A stretch of 64,000 nucleotides of DNA from Brettanomyces bruxellensis (GCF_011074885.1 NC_054687.1:744001-808000); one strand, 5' to 3'; counted from the stretch's first letter, positions 10,770-22,488 are shown. Numbers and translations are program-made. The notes: a model not told the origin generated them from the sequence alone.

Positions 10770-10796
10770 AAAAAAAAAAAAAAAAAAAAAAAAAAA
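10770..10796. repeat. A27 homopolymer tract
   Basis: A run of 27 A bases on the plus strand in the 383-bp gap between the PKC1 stop and the start of the APA gene (10587-10969). It would act as a nucleosome-disfavouring poly(dA:dT) tract in the APA promoter. A tract of the same length occurs at 52560. Confidence 0.85.
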
Positions 10797-10969
10797 CGCG
10801 GAGTTAGAAAAGCCGAAGTATTGCATAACCCATGAAAGGAATCATTAGATCCCAATATGATTCAAAAAGTACATGTTTCTATTTATTCAAACACTTTAGA
10901 TATAATTATTCAATGATACTTATCAACAGTAAGGTATAGTAAAATAGCATACGATTGATCCATTAATGG

Positions 10970-13900
10970 TTAACAGGCGGTATTCTCCCCACTTGCGTAG
11001 GTAAATCCGCGGAATTGTTCCTGCATCGATGGTGTCAATATAGAGTTCACCGGAGTCAATTTTGCAGCCTGAGAAGTAAACTCCTCATCGAAGCATGCAA
11101 CATTTCTAGGATCCTTAATGTCTGGAATGTATGGTGGTGTCACTTTGCAACGCATAATGGCATTCCAATCGATGTTGGCAAAATAAGGATGTTCCATGAT
11201 GTCCTCCGCATCACGTGCTCCGCTACCCAATCTCTGCTCTGGATCTCTTGTCAATAATCTTTGAAGAATATCGACGGCTTCTTTAGCCATGTTAATTGGA
11301 TAAAGAGGCTCATCTGTAAGGATGGAGTTAAACACCTCATCTTCGTCCTCACCGCGGAAAGGAGACTTTGTAAGAAGCATCTGATACAACAAGACACCAA
11401 AAGCCCACCAATCAACTGCCTTACCATAGCCTTGCTCCTTCAAAATTTCGGGTGCCATAAGCTCAGGCGTACCACAGAATGTTGACGTCTTGTTTCCCAG
11501 CCACATATTCTCTTTGCAAAGTCCATAATCGGCTAGCTTTATGTGTCCGCTGGATGTCAACAAAATGTTATCCAGTTTCAAATCTCTGTATATCACGCCG
11601 TTTTCATGCAGATACTTGAGTGCCAAAAGAACCTCGGCCGCATAGAATTGTGCTCTTTTCTGTGAAAACCTCCTCTGCTGAACGTGCCACATAAGATCTC
11701 CGCCTGGAATGTATTCCATCACAAAGTAGATTCTGTTCTCCGTCTGGAAGCATTGGTGTAGCTTGATCAAAAACGGATTGTGTCCCTTGTTGGCAATCAG
11801 GAACACTCTCTTCTCTGCTCTAGTACTCTCAACTTCATCATTCTGAATGATAAAGTCCTTTTTCAACACCTTGATGGCGCATAGTTGTCCGGTATGGATG
11901 GATTCGGCAAGCATCACCTTACCAAAGTTACCCTTACCAAGAACCGCAAGAAACTTGAAGTCGTCAAGTCCATGTCTATGACGGTGATGATGTCTGTGAT
12001 GGTGATGTTTAGTCCTGCCAGCAACTGATGAAATCTGCTTTGAGGAATTGTCGGTTGATTCGGATATCTCTCCCTGAGAATATCTCTGTGTTTTCTCATC
12101 TACTTGCTGCCTCAACACTTGTTTCGACTTCTCCTTTGTCACCGCAACTTCAGGATATGTATCTGTCCTCTGCGTCGTCTCTACCCGAGAATCTGTTACT
12201 ATGTCCGTCTTCTCTTGCTTCTCTACTTGTTCCTCCTGTGGTCTGTAAGTGATTTCTTCCTGCCTTCTTCTTTCTCTCTGTCTTTCTTCCGACTCTTCCC
12301 GTCTTCTCTCCTCCTCCTGTCTTCTCATTTGTTTCTGACGCTTTTCAATTTGCCTTGCTTGCTGTATCTGTTTCTCCTTTTCTTCTTGTTCACCTTGCAA
12401 TCTTAGTCTGCGGGCATCGTTCAGAGCCTTTCTTTCCTTAGCCATTTTAATGGCTTGCAATATTTGGTTTGCTTTCTCCATGGACATACCACAGAAATCT
12501 GGAACCAGATGAGCACATGAAGCATGGCACATCTGACCACATTCCGCACACTTTCGAACATTTTTCTTTCCCCATGGAAGAATGTAGCCGCAATGGCAGC
12601 ACCATTTGGTACCACGGTTTGTAACCTGCACCCAATGATGAGGAATACGGTGCTTCAAAGTCATCTCATCATCGTCATCGTCCCTGGTGTTACCTCCCAA
12701 GCTTGGCTTTGATATACACTTTGTGATCACATTTTTGTAACATTTCTTATGGCAAAGGAATCGGCAATCCTGACACTGGAATCCAGTGTAACGAAGAAAA
12801 TCACCACAAACTGCACAACACATAATATTGTAGAATTGTTTCTGAACAAACTTGTGGCCATGGTATTCCGTAACTTGCTCTTTCCTTTGTCTAATTGCAC
12901 CGTGCCTTCCCAAGCCGTTAAATGCCTTACCCATACGGGAGGCATTAGTTGTCTCGCCTTTCACAAATCCAAGTGTAACAAGGATCTGTCCGGCTGGTTC
13001 CAATTCAAACCAGCAGCTGAATGTTGGATCCTGTGATTTTTCCCTTTCCTGGGATGAAAGATTCGACATTTTCGAAGAGGATGACGAGGATGATAAAAGA
13101 CCCGAGGCTTTTCCATTGGATGCGGCCCCTCCACCAATTGTGGAATCACTAAAATCTGTTGCGGAGGTTAAACCGTTGGATGCATGCATTTGTAGAGAGG
13201 ATGCAGATATCCATGCGTCTTTTTGTCCACCTTCCATTTGACGAACTTTTTTTCGCCTGATCTCTTCAGCAATATCGGAAAGTGGAAGCCAGCATAAAGC
13301 AACTGGAATTTGCTGTCCGTCCTGTTTGTCATTTATGATAAAAGAAAGTTCGTTTGCTTGAGTCACTTCTAGGGTGAAGTTCTCGTTCCACCTATCTGTT
13401 CTAACAGATTTAGTTTTCAAACGTGTCGTATCGTCAATTTTGATCACAATTGTGCATTCTGGATTACGCTGTAGCATTGGAGACGAGATATGGTCGACAT
13501 TTCTGATAGCGGTGATTGTGAGAGAAAGAGTACCTGTCAAAGGATTTTTATGGTATGTGTTTATCACAGCGTTCTCACGAGAAATTTCATCCACATCAAC
13601 GTATAATGATTGATATTGCTTCATGGATTTTTTTATTAGCTGAAGTCTTCTGTCACTATCCAAGCGTTGTTCATCAGCTAAGGCCAATGATCTTCTATCT
13701 CCGTCAGCCTCATAAAGTTTGTAAATCTTCTCGTTAGCCTCGCGATATTTTTCCTCAACTTGTTTTTTGAACTGAAGTAGCTGAAGCATGTACTGAATCT
13801 TGTGTCCTAAGGATGGGCACTCGTATTTTAGCAGATCTAAAACAGTAAATGTTGGTTTATGTATTGGCATTATGACCTTCTTTTCGTCGTTTATTTGTGC

Positions 13901-14137
13901 TTCTTCGCCGTTTTGCTCTATCTGATACTTCTGTTTCTGCTTTAAAGTCATTTTTTTTAAAGTCTCTTCTAAATACTCGATGTTCTTTTGAGCCACCCTT
14001 ATCTGAATGTTACATCGCTGAATCACACTGGTGTTGTTTGTCTCCTTACGAAGATTATTGGCACCAATAGCAATATTCCTCTCCCTCTCAATCTTCTTGA
14101 GGATGTCGGTTATGACTGAATCTGTTTGCTCTGCCAT
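10970..14137 (-). CDS. PKC1: protein kinase C of the cell-wall integrity pathway
   Basis: A 1055-residue fungal protein kinase C, target of Rho1 and activator of the Bck1-Mkk-Slt2 MAP kinase cascade. Order of domains: HR1 Rho-binding repeats in the first about 190 residues, a C2-like domain at about 200-310, two C1 zinc modules (HKFVQKQFYNIMCCAVCG... and HHWVQVTNRGTKWCCHCG...), a long Glu/Arg/Gln-rich probable coiled coil, a His/Arg-rich tract, then an AGC kinase from about residue 720. Kinase motifs seen: GKGNFGKV, AIKVLKK, YRDLKLDN, DYG instead of DFG, TFCGTPELMAPE, and the turn-motif region TPVNSILTPS. The frame is intact. SEA4 lies directly upstream on the same strand, as in S. cerevisiae. 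Confidence 0.98.
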   Translation of the reverse strand: MAEQTDSVITDILKKIERERNIAIGANNLRKETNNTSVIQRCNIQIRVAQKNIEYLEETLKKMTLKQKQKYQIEQNGEEAQINDEKKVIMPIHKPTFTVLDLLKYECPSLGHKIQYMLQLLQFKKQVEEKYREANEKIYKLYEADGDRRSLALADEQRLDSDRRLQLIKKSMKQYQSLYVDVDEISRENAVINTYHKNPLTGTLSLTITAIRNVDHISSPMLQRNPECTIVIKIDDTTRLKTKSVRTDRWNENFTLEVTQANELSFIINDKQDGQQIPVALCWLPLSDIAEEIRRKKVRQMEGGQKDAWISASSLQMHASNGLTSATDFSDSTIGGGAASNGKASGLLSSSSSSSKMSNLSSQEREKSQDPTFSCWFELEPAGQILVTLGFVKGETTNASRMGKAFNGLGRHGAIRQRKEQVTEYHGHKFVQKQFYNIMCCAVCGDFLRYTGFQCQDCRFLCHKKCYKNVITKCISKPSLGGNTRDDDDDEMTLKHRIPHHWVQVTNRGTKWCCHCGYILPWGKKNVRKCAECGQMCHASCAHLVPDFCGMSMEKANQILQAIKMAKERKALNDARRLRLQGEQEEKEKQIQQARQIEKRQKQMRRQEEERRREESEERQRERRRQEEITYRPQEEQVEKQEKTDIVTDSRVETTQRTDTYPEVAVTKEKSKQVLRQQVDEKTQRYSQGEISESTDNSSKQISSVAGRTKHHHHRHHHRHRHGLDDFKFLAVLGKGNFGKVMLAESIHTGQLCAIKVLKKDFIIQNDEVESTRAEKRVFLIANKGHNPFLIKLHQCFQTENRIYFVMEYIPGGDLMWHVQQRRFSQKRAQFYAAEVLLALKYLHENGVIYRDLKLDNILLTSSGHIKLADYGLCKENMWLGNKTSTFCGTPELMAPEILKEQGYGKAVDWWAFGVLLYQMLLTKSPFRGEDEDEVFNSILTDEPLYPINMAKEAVDILQRLLTRDPEQRLGSGARDAEDIMEHPYFANIDWNAIMRCKVTPPYIPDIKDPRNVACFDEEFTSQAAKLTPVNSILTPSMQEQFRGFTYASGENTAC

Positions 14138-15105
14138 TTCTAGAAGTACTTGATATGATAAGTTGCAGTCCGTTAATCAATAAAAATGCAGGAGAAGAAA
14201 TTTGTAAAGCAACAAGTGCCTCCTCTTATTGTTGTTGATAAGATGCTTTTATAAATGTCGATTACTAATTATTGGGTATTCGAATCGACACACACCTTGA
14301 TATTATCAAAGAAGTTTATGTATATCTTTAAGAAAGTTCCAAGTTTAATCCAACGTTATGGTATTTTGTCCTTTGAACGTTTCAACCTAAACTAATATAT
14401 TTTCCTTCACCTTTGTCTTCCCTTCTTCGATTCAGTCCTATCGACTGTACGTACTAATCAATGTGACTGATACGGTGAGAGCCTTTTGCATAAAGCCAAA
14501 AGGTAATATAGTTTGTATGGTAACCCAAAATTCTGGGTTTTCTCTCTTCTTTATTTCTTTACACTCTATTTTCTTGATTTATGGTAATCTGTCACTTTCT
14601 TTCTTTTTTTCCCCTGATTCCATTATTTCGATTTTTCCTTTTTTCCCCTCTCTATTTTTCTCTCTCCCCCCCCCTCCTTGTTTGGCAATTTCTTCTACGA
14701 TACCCCTTCAAGATTTTTACTTCTCATTCTCATGTGCGGGACTATGCGAAGCGAACATAGCGCGATTTATTTTTCCATGCTAAAAACCTTCAAAAAATAT
14801 TTATGCGTAAAACGCGCTGTAGGAGTTAAAAATCGCCAAAAACGAAAACTTCAAATTTAAGGATTACAAATAATCAATTTTTAGTTTAGATTGCTATATA
14901 TTGTTTGAATAGCGTAGCATCGTTCAAATCCATTTATGATTTAAAAAACATTGTTTCTAAAATCGTAGTATTTTTCAGCACAACATTTTATTTCAATTCT
15001 ATAAAGTTGCATTGAAGTAAGACAGAACTGATTCCCAGTATAAAAAGTTAATGTCGCTTGAAGTCCTTTCATCTTTTCCATCATTTTTCCTGTACACTTT
15101 TTAGC
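14138..15105. other. intergenic region, PKC1 promoter
   Basis: About 970 bp between the PKC1 start and the SEA4 stop. Notable is a pyrimidine-rich plus-strand stretch at about 14530-14700 with a C run near 14667, so the PKC1 strand is purine-rich there. The open frame across it is a product of this composition. No RNA gene was recognised. Confidence 0.45.
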
Positions 15106-18100
15106 TTACTTGTTATTGCAGCGACAGTTACAATCAGGAACTGGGCAAACGTAATGTTTTGAAAACCACTCTTCAGCATGACCCGCGTGCATACAGTGGT
15201 TACACGAAAGGCAAAAACTAAAGCATTCCTTGAAATGAGTTTCCACTAAGTCCCTTTCAGCATCTTCCATACATTGCTTCTCCTTCGTGTCATGCTTTTC
15301 AGCTGTGTCATCTTTCAAAATTGAGTTTTTATCGCTATCCTGTATCCTTGTGAATTCGGATTTTTTATTAATTTTTTCCACCTCAAGTATATCAATATTA
15401 ATCAATTCCTTGGGAACCGGAACACCCTGGGTCATTAGGCAAATTGCACATCTTGGAAGTGGATATCCGCAGTGTGGACAACAATGTAAATTGTGTGTTT
15501 GTCCAGAAGAATTAACAGGTAGTTGCGATGCTCGAGCATGATTAAATTCTTCCCCTATGCTCTTGTGGCAATTGGCACACTGGATATAAATTTGTCTTTC
15601 CAATGCATGAGCATGTTGTTTACCATCTATAGTTATAGAAAGCTTCCTTCTGGCAACCTCATAACGTGCTCTTTGGCTGAACATTCGCCAGCTATTAAGA
15701 ATATTTTTGTATGAATCAACCCAAGATTCAACCCTTGTGTCCTTGAAATATTTAGGGCAGGCAAAAGAAGCAATCAAACAAGCACTTTGAACATCGCCAG
15801 TACGATCGACAAAAGATTGTAAAAGATTAATTCCTTGTTTTGTAAGTCCAGTTACAATAAGACCTTCTATTTCACCCCTTTTGATGACATCTTCTATTAA
15901 TCTTTCGAGATAAAGATCAAGTTCCTCGTCCTTAAGAAAGCGAAGTGCGACACCCAGTCTTTCTCTCAAAGGTAAAGCAGATTCATCCAGAACGTCCCAC
16001 CAGTTTCTATCGGCAATATATGCAAATAGTACCCTTAAGTAAGGATTATCTAGTTCTGCTGCCAATTGTCTGCATTGGTCTTTCCAAGCCGAGTTTGTCT
16101 GCACGTCCTTAAAGGCATCATAAGCTGATATTGCCGTAGATATTATTCTAAAAGACTCCCTGTTGGAAGATCGCAAAATTTCTGCAGCCTTGTCAATATC
16201 GCCGTGAAATAATGCCCAACCGGCTGCACGTTCAAAATTTCCCTGTTTTACTAGTTTTTCATATTTCTTCTCTAGTTCTTGAGCACTGAAGTCCCATCCA
16301 ATAACATACATGGCAAGTCTTCGTTGTAATTTTTTTGCACTCGTTCCCCTAAATCCAATCACCGGGACAGCTAATGCGTGAATTTCTCTTGATCGATGTG
16401 TCACAATAGCCTTAACCGCCTGAATCATCGGCGAGAGATGATCTGATTTGTCAGCTTTATTTTCATGAAAGGTACTTAGATCCACAGCACTGTAGGTCTT
16501 TTCATTTTTTGCTTTCAAGGGTCCGAAATACCTTGATTCTCCATCAAACTTGCTTCCTGTTTCCCAAATACCTGAAATTCCCAAAAATCCGAGATCGTAC
16601 CCCTCGAAGGACATTTTACCGGCAGAAATAAGCGCTTCAGATATCTGTACCCATTTCCAAGTGTTTCTTAGCTGTGATTGTGTTTCCAATATGGTTATCG
16701 TATCCAATATATGCATATTTATCTCTGGATCCATTCCGTAATTTAAAGATGCACGTTTCCTCATTATTGAACAAATATCATTCTCTAGCAAAACCTCGGG
16801 CCTCAAAGAAATATCCCGGCCCGGTGCAAAAATTGATGCTGATGCCGAAGATGTAGATGATGCAGACATCAGTGATTGCGAGGGAATGGACGGCTCCCTC
16901 TTGCCAGCACTCCCGCTTTCGCTAATATCAGTTCCATTTCCTGAATTATCATTTATTATCGATGAGATATCACTGTTAATAATATCTGTGTTTGGTCCTA
17001 AATCATCACCGACACAATATTCTCCTCCGGTCCAGCAAAAGTAAGCGCATTACTACTGCTGAATCTAGCTGCAGTCTGACTTTCTTCAACAGACATTCTA
17101 TAAACACTACCAGACTGTCTCATGCAAACGAATTCCACTGCATGAGCCCATTGAGTGCTTGGAAGATAATCGTAAGAAATTACACGCTCGTATCTCGTCC
17201 TAACATCTGAAACTCTAGATATAAATAGAGAATCACCCAAAGATAGTTCTTCAAGGTTTGGAACAGTGCCTATTCTCCATCTTCGAATCATATCCCCTCC
17301 AAATAGAGCACTTATCTCCCCGCGAACTACAGAAGAAAGTTTGAATGGAGCACCACCAGTTTTTCTCTGAGAATCACCCAGTAATTTTCGAAAGCTAAGC
17401 AGTGGAGATTCGTTAAGAACAGTGGATGCCGAGGACGTAAATTTTGATTGAGTGCTAGTCTTGGAACTAGAATCTATGTTGCTATCTGTAGTCAATTTTC
17501 GACGGTCCCAGATTGATAACGAGCCATCTTCACTGCAAGAGGCGAAAACATAAGAATTCGTAGGATCTGCCGAAATACTTTGGGTACATCTCGTTGCCAA
17601 TGAATAAACCGGTTTCTTAATTCGAAAATCAAATTCCCTCAACAGCTTGTAACTTCCAGCAAGAAGGTTGTTCTGTTCATCTGGGCAGAAGCAAACAGAA
17701 GAAACGCTCTCGTTTGGCACGAAGCTATACTCTTTCACTGGTGATCCAGCATTTGTACCAATATTCCAAACCTGTATTGAGTGATCCTGTCTTCCCCTGT
17801 CATATCCCATGGCTATAAGTCCATTTTCATTGAAAGATATAGAATTACAAGATCTCGCTTGGTGTGGCTTAAGGGTAAAAGAGTGACCAGCGCCTAAGGT
17901 TTCCAAATTGCCATCATCAGTCTTATCGCCTTTAATATTTCCATTGGACTGTAGTATATTAAAAATTGTGCAGCTACCTGTCAATTGTCCAACAGCGGTC
18001 AGACCTTTGTGCTTTCTTGAGTATTGTAGACATTGAATTTTATCAAATCCAGGACGCTCTCGTTTTCTTGAAATAGAATGGTCCTCACTTACCGCATTTT

Positions 18101-18206
18101 CATCTGTTTGATAAAGGGAAACAATTTCACCGCTCGGATTCACAGCTAAGAAATGTTCCTTTTGACCTTCCTGCCATCCGTCTGCACGTATGATACAACC
18201 TGACAT
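15106..18206 (-). CDS. SEA4: SEA complex subunit Sea4 (Mios homologue), frameshifted
   Basis: Component of the SEACAT/GATOR2 complex that controls TORC1 at the vacuole. The first frame (ATG at 18206, 402 residues) is the N-terminal WD40 propeller (LTAVGQLTGSCTIFN, FASCSEDGSLSIWDRRK) and ends at a TAG at 16998. The second frame is open from 17049 to the stop at 15106. It carries the Mios middle helical region (LENDICSIMRKRA, WKWVQISEALI) and the C-terminal RING-like zinc module (CANCHKS, CPHCGYPLPRCAICL, CLSCNHCMHAGH, CPVPDCNCRC). Joined they give about 1030 residues, close to S. cerevisiae Sea4 (1038). Loss of one base in the 52-nt overlap explains the break. Assembly error or recent null allele cannot be told apart here. 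Confidence 0.88.
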
Positions 18207-18741
18207 AATTTCTGTATGCTTATGGTAGTTTGATCAGATACAATGCAAGCACATACAAACCTGCAGAACGGCAATTCCAAAGTACTGAACCGTAAATATA
18301 CTTATGAGTTTTCAATAATTTACGCAATGTTTTGCTGTTTCTCCTCTCACAGCAATTAATTCTTGAAAGATGATGTTATCCTGTTACCATATCCCACTCG
18401 AAGAAAACAAAAAAAAGTTGGGAAATAGATTGGTGGGGCAAAAAAAAAGTCGCTTTCTACCTGGTTATCCATGACAAATACAAGAGCCATATGATTTTCG
18501 CAACATTGGGTTGTGATTAATAATTACAGGCATTAAACGCTACGTCTTGTAATGGAATTCCTTTTTTTATCACATTTGGAAATGAAGATACATCGAGAAC
18601 AGTATTCTGTGATATCGCTGTTCACGCTTACTTGCTACTTCATTCTTTTGAGTTCTATGCATTGCGTAACACATGTGTTTCCAATTCTGAATCTATATGT
18701 ATTTATCAATGTTTTCAAAAACTGGATTACCGTTCACTAGT
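18207..18741. other. intergenic region, SEA4 promoter
   Basis: About 535 bp between two minus-strand genes, SEA4 and TRS120. It has short A runs near 18410-18450 and no recognisable gene or RNA. Confidence 0.4.
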
Positions 18742-21700
18742 TCACGTTACCTTCATTCTCAGTTGTTCTTTCTGTAGATGCTGTTCTACTAGGTTCAAGT
18801 TTCCACTGTCATCGATCATATGCATCTCATCAAACACTGCACCCCATTCATATTCGCCCTTTTCCAAAAAGCATATTCCAAGATCAAAAGTCCTCGAGGA
18901 GTTTGCCTTCAATGGCATTCCAATGCTTTGTTGTAGAACACCATTGATAAGAATTCTTTTCTCTAAAGGTAATCTGGAACCTTTGCAAACTGGAATTTGT
19001 CTAAGCATTCCTTGGATTTCATGACTCCCCCGGTTGATTAAGTAGGTCCTCACTGTATAGAACTCACTCAGTTTCACGTCATCAAAAATCACTTTCTGTT
19101 CATTCTCATCATGGAGTTCTAACTTTATATCTATATTTGAAACCGCAATCATATTTGCCATTTTAGAAGAAAATCGGATGCTCCGCAGATCAATCGTTCC
19201 TGACCTACCAGCATATATACTGTTTTCAACATCATCAGGAATCTTCCAGCACGCACGAATTCGCTGTAAAAGTTCGTTACGAAGCCAAAATGCCCTTCTA
19301 GTAAATTTTTGCTCTTCCTTTGGTGTTTTTGAATCATAAATGAATTGTTTGTTGCGAAGACTTGGAATTCTTCTATCCAAATACTCTTCACTAAACTTCA
19401 TTCTCTCTATGGGCACCAATATTCTTGTTGTTTTTTTGCTTCCCAGACGAATTTTAGTGGCAAAAGTGTTATCCAAATTTCCTGTTAACAAACCACTTTC
19501 TTCCTGAAAGGATTTGTTCTTTGATCCTTCAAGCAAGCATTGAATGCAGATCTCGATTTCTTCAGTCCATGAGTTCAGAAAATCAAGAGCAAGAAGACAA
19601 AAATCAGAGATTCTGAGGTCCGAAGAGCATGCTTTCTTCAAGAATGGCCAACAATCACCCCCTTTATTCTCATCTGTAACTTCGGTGTGAGATGACAATG
19701 GAATTGTATCACATCCCACAAGCTCAACGCTTGGATAAACAGTGACATTTACAGGAATGGTGATACTTCTCGTGAATTTTGAAATTGCGTTGTTTTTGTC
19801 TGTATTTATGGATGCATTTTCATTTATATCTTTCGGTGTTCTGCATCCATAACGTAGAATAAGTTTGGCTTCTTTAACGCCTCTTTTCCCCCATATTTCC
19901 ATTCGTAATGTAAACGTGCTATTTCCACAAACCTCGACAAGTTCCGGTTTATTAAGAATCTTAAAAGGTTTTTTCTTAATTAAATAATATTCTATTTCAT
20001 AAGTCTCATTTGCTGGTAAGTTTTTGTTGGCAAGAAGCTCATTTAAAGGTTCAATTGTTGAATCTAGAAAGGTTGAAACCATATCATTAATATGTATTGA
20101 TGAGCAGTTCTTCAAGCTAATTTCAAATTGTTTGCATTCCCCTTCGAGTAACAAAATCCATTTATTGTTGAAATTTGTTTCAGCCAATCTAAGTAAAGGT
20201 TGTTCATGAATTACATTAAACTTCCAAGTCTTATATCTCGTAATTGGTAACGTTGATATCAAATTCAACGATGTACTTGCAGAAATATCTTTACATTTAG
20301 AACGCAATGATTCCGCGATCACTGCCTCTGCATGACTCCTTCTTTTTTCAGCCCTATTCAATCCCGATGGCTCTTTATCAATGTTGAATGCCTGCTCTTT
20401 CAAAGCCCTAAACTCTTGCGGCTTGCATCCACATACTGATGCTTTTATGCCAGTGATATTAACTGTGCCGTAAGAATGCGCAATAACAAATAATGGTATT
20501 GAGGCCGTACTCTGTCTTTTTACCACAATTTGAGTACCATTTGAAGTCGTTATAATGCCCTTCCTTTTAATGTTTATATGCGTTTCCACAACACTTTCTC
20601 CTTCCGTTAAAAGTTGAATATTTCTAATTCCAATAGGAAAGGCAAAAGGATTTTTGACTATTATATTAGCCTCATATATCTCATTTTGGACCAATGCCCC
20701 ACTTGTTTCCTCGCTAGTTGAAATGCATACGTTAGAAAGCATATTTTGATCCCAATATTCTGGTTGAACGTCCGAAGAAACAGTTAACTTCCTTAGATCG
20801 TCATATATTTGTATCTGCTGAAGATCAGATAATAAGTTATAGAAGTACTTTAATAGTACGGAGCCATATTTCATCATACCATTCACACTGTTTAATTGCT
20901 TTGAAAAAATTAATGCATTCAAAAGAGCTCTTTTCTGAAGTGCATTTGGTAATCCTGCTATAGATGGTGTTCTGTCAACATCTATCCCATAAACCCTGCA
21001 TTGTTGATCAAAAATTTTCATATCAAAGCTTGAATCAACCAGACTAACATTGTGATTTTTAGAAAAATCACTAGAAATCAACAGCGTTATTAACGCATTT
21101 ATAAGCAGTGACCTTTTTCTATGTAAACCCAATGTATCATATATTAATATCATCTGGTTATAAATATTACAACGCTGGGATGTTGACAACTCGTTGAAGC
21201 GTGCACCAAAAATCTCTGAGGATGCTTCAGTTAGCTGTAAAGAATCAAAATTTGGCTTAGAGACTGAACTATTTGAAATCGGAATATTGGTCACGATATT
21301 ATGAATAATACTTCTATTGAGTTCATGCTCCCCGCAGATGCGTATAAGAAGGCAAAGATGTCTAAGCCTTGCCTCACAATAAATCAAAAAAGGTAAAAAG
21401 TCCTTTCCGCTATCTTCGCATTTCCGATAATACACGAACACCTTTAAACAAGCTTTATCTATAAATTGCTGAACCGTAGAGAGTGGTAATGGAGCAATTT
21501 GAGCAGCAGAAGAAACCTCTAAAGAGTTTGATATAGAAGAGTGAAGCTGCAACGACGATCTTGGAGAAGTTGTTGGTGACACGAACGGTGATAAAGAGGA
21601 GTCTCGATTCTTATTTAATATGTTTGACACAAAGCTTGGAAGTTGAAAACCAGCATTTAAAAAAGCTAATAAAAATAAGCAAACAGAAAGCCCATCCAAC

Positions 21701-22488
21701 GCAGATGCAAGCCACAGGTAATCGCTTGCGGCCTTTAAATAAAAAATGGCTTCACAAAAGTTAGATAACGATTGTTTTAAGTTACCAGCAAGAAGATAAA
21801 AATTGGCGTATATTTTCAATCTCCGTCCCCTTGTTTTGTATTTTCTAATCTTCTCTGCACTGAGTTCGAAAGAATCCGAAATTCGGTGTCTTTGTTTTTC
21901 AATCAGTGATTCTCCCCTCTTGATATCATCTCCACTAATCGACCCAGGCGATCGTAGTGTAACATGTTCGTATGCAGAAGCATAAGTAGAAAACTCTGCC
22001 AGAAATCTTGATGATAGATGTGACAATGCCTCCCTAAGATTTGAAAAATCTGCCTTCAATGAAAAAACGCCATTAACGTCGCTATCGTAACTTGAATTGG
22101 CATCACAAAATACAAAGAGAAAATGTGAAATAGCACTTGGGTATCTCTTCTTTAGTGCCGAAAGTTTGTCTCGCAATTCTTCTTCCTCGAGGTTATTGTT
22201 ATATGTAAGCAATCCGATTATCACAAAAGTTTTCCTGAATGGCTCAAAATCGTGTAGAAATAAGGTATCTGTATCATCATTGTGCGAACTAAAATAATAA
22301 AATATCCTACCCCCTGGATATGCTTGAGGGTTAAATATTCCTGGATTTGGTGTTAAGTCCATCAATCGTACATCTTTAAGCTTTCTTAATTGATCGACAT
22401 AGCCCTGGTACACGGTTCTTTCCATCTGCCCAATGGGTACCGCTAGTACTCGTATACAAGCGGGACCAATGAACTGGAAATTGCTCAT
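18742..22488 (-). CDS. TRS120: TRAPPII subunit Trs120
   Basis: Large subunit (1248 residues) of the TRAPPII complex, the Rab11-type (Ypt31/32) exchange factor of the late Golgi; human homologue TRAPPC9. The N-terminus NFQFIGPACIRVLAVPIGQ, then RRIFYYF-like GGRIFYYFSSH and LFLHDFEPFRKTFVIIGL, match the conserved start of the family. Middle helical and C-terminal Ig-like beta regions follow (for example NPFAFPIGIRNIQLL, TFLDSTIEPLNELLANK). Length is near the S. cerevisiae protein (1289). The frame extends five codons upstream without an ATG, so I chose the ATG at 22488. No frame break is seen. Confidence 0.94.
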   Translation of the reverse strand: MSNFQFIGPACIRVLAVPIGQMERTVYQGYVDQLRKLKDVRLMDLTPNPGIFNPQAYPGGRIFYYFSSHNDDTDTLFLHDFEPFRKTFVIIGLLTYNNNLEEEELRDKLSALKKRYPSAISHFLFVFCDANSSYDSDVNGVFSLKADFSNLREALSHLSSRFLAEFSTYASAYEHVTLRSPGSISGDDIKRGESLIEKQRHRISDSFELSAEKIRKYKTRGRRLKIYANFYLLAGNLKQSLSNFCEAIFYLKAASDYLWLASALDGLSVCLFLLAFLNAGFQLPSFVSNILNKNRDSSLSPFVSPTTSPRSSLQLHSSISNSLEVSSAAQIAPLPLSTVQQFIDKACLKVFVYYRKCEDSGKDFLPFLIYCEARLRHLCLLIRICGEHELNRSIIHNIVTNIPISNSSVSKPNFDSLQLTEASSEIFGARFNELSTSQRCNIYNQMILIYDTLGLHRKRSLLINALITLLISSDFSKNHNVSLVDSSFDMKIFDQQCRVYGIDVDRTPSIAGLPNALQKRALLNALIFSKQLNSVNGMMKYGSVLLKYFYNLLSDLQQIQIYDDLRKLTVSSDVQPEYWDQNMLSNVCISTSEETSGALVQNEIYEANIIVKNPFAFPIGIRNIQLLTEGESVVETHINIKRKGIITTSNGTQIVVKRQSTASIPLFVIAHSYGTVNITGIKASVCGCKPQEFRALKEQAFNIDKEPSGLNRAEKRRSHAEAVIAESLRSKCKDISASTSLNLISTLPITRYKTWKFNVIHEQPLLRLAETNFNNKWILLLEGECKQFEISLKNCSSIHINDMVSTFLDSTIEPLNELLANKNLPANETYEIEYYLIKKKPFKILNKPELVEVCGNSTFTLRMEIWGKRGVKEAKLILRYGCRTPKDINENASINTDKNNAISKFTRSITIPVNVTVYPSVELVGCDTIPLSSHTEVTDENKGGDCWPFLKKACSSDLRISDFCLLALDFLNSWTEEIEICIQCLLEGSKNKSFQEESGLLTGNLDNTFATKIRLGSKKTTRILVPIERMKFSEEYLDRRIPSLRNKQFIYDSKTPKEEQKFTRRAFWLRNELLQRIRACWKIPDDVENSIYAGRSGTIDLRSIRFSSKMANMIAVSNIDIKLELHDENEQKVIFDDVKLSEFYTVRTYLINRGSHEIQGMLRQIPVCKGSRLPLEKRILINGVLQQSIGMPLKANSSRTFDLGICFLEKGEYEWGAVFDEMHMIDDSGNLNLVEQHLQKEQLRMKVT

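Noticed and set aside
14463..14783. 106-codon frame in the PKC1 promoter region
   Set aside because: Composition follows a pyrimidine-rich tract; no conserved feature.
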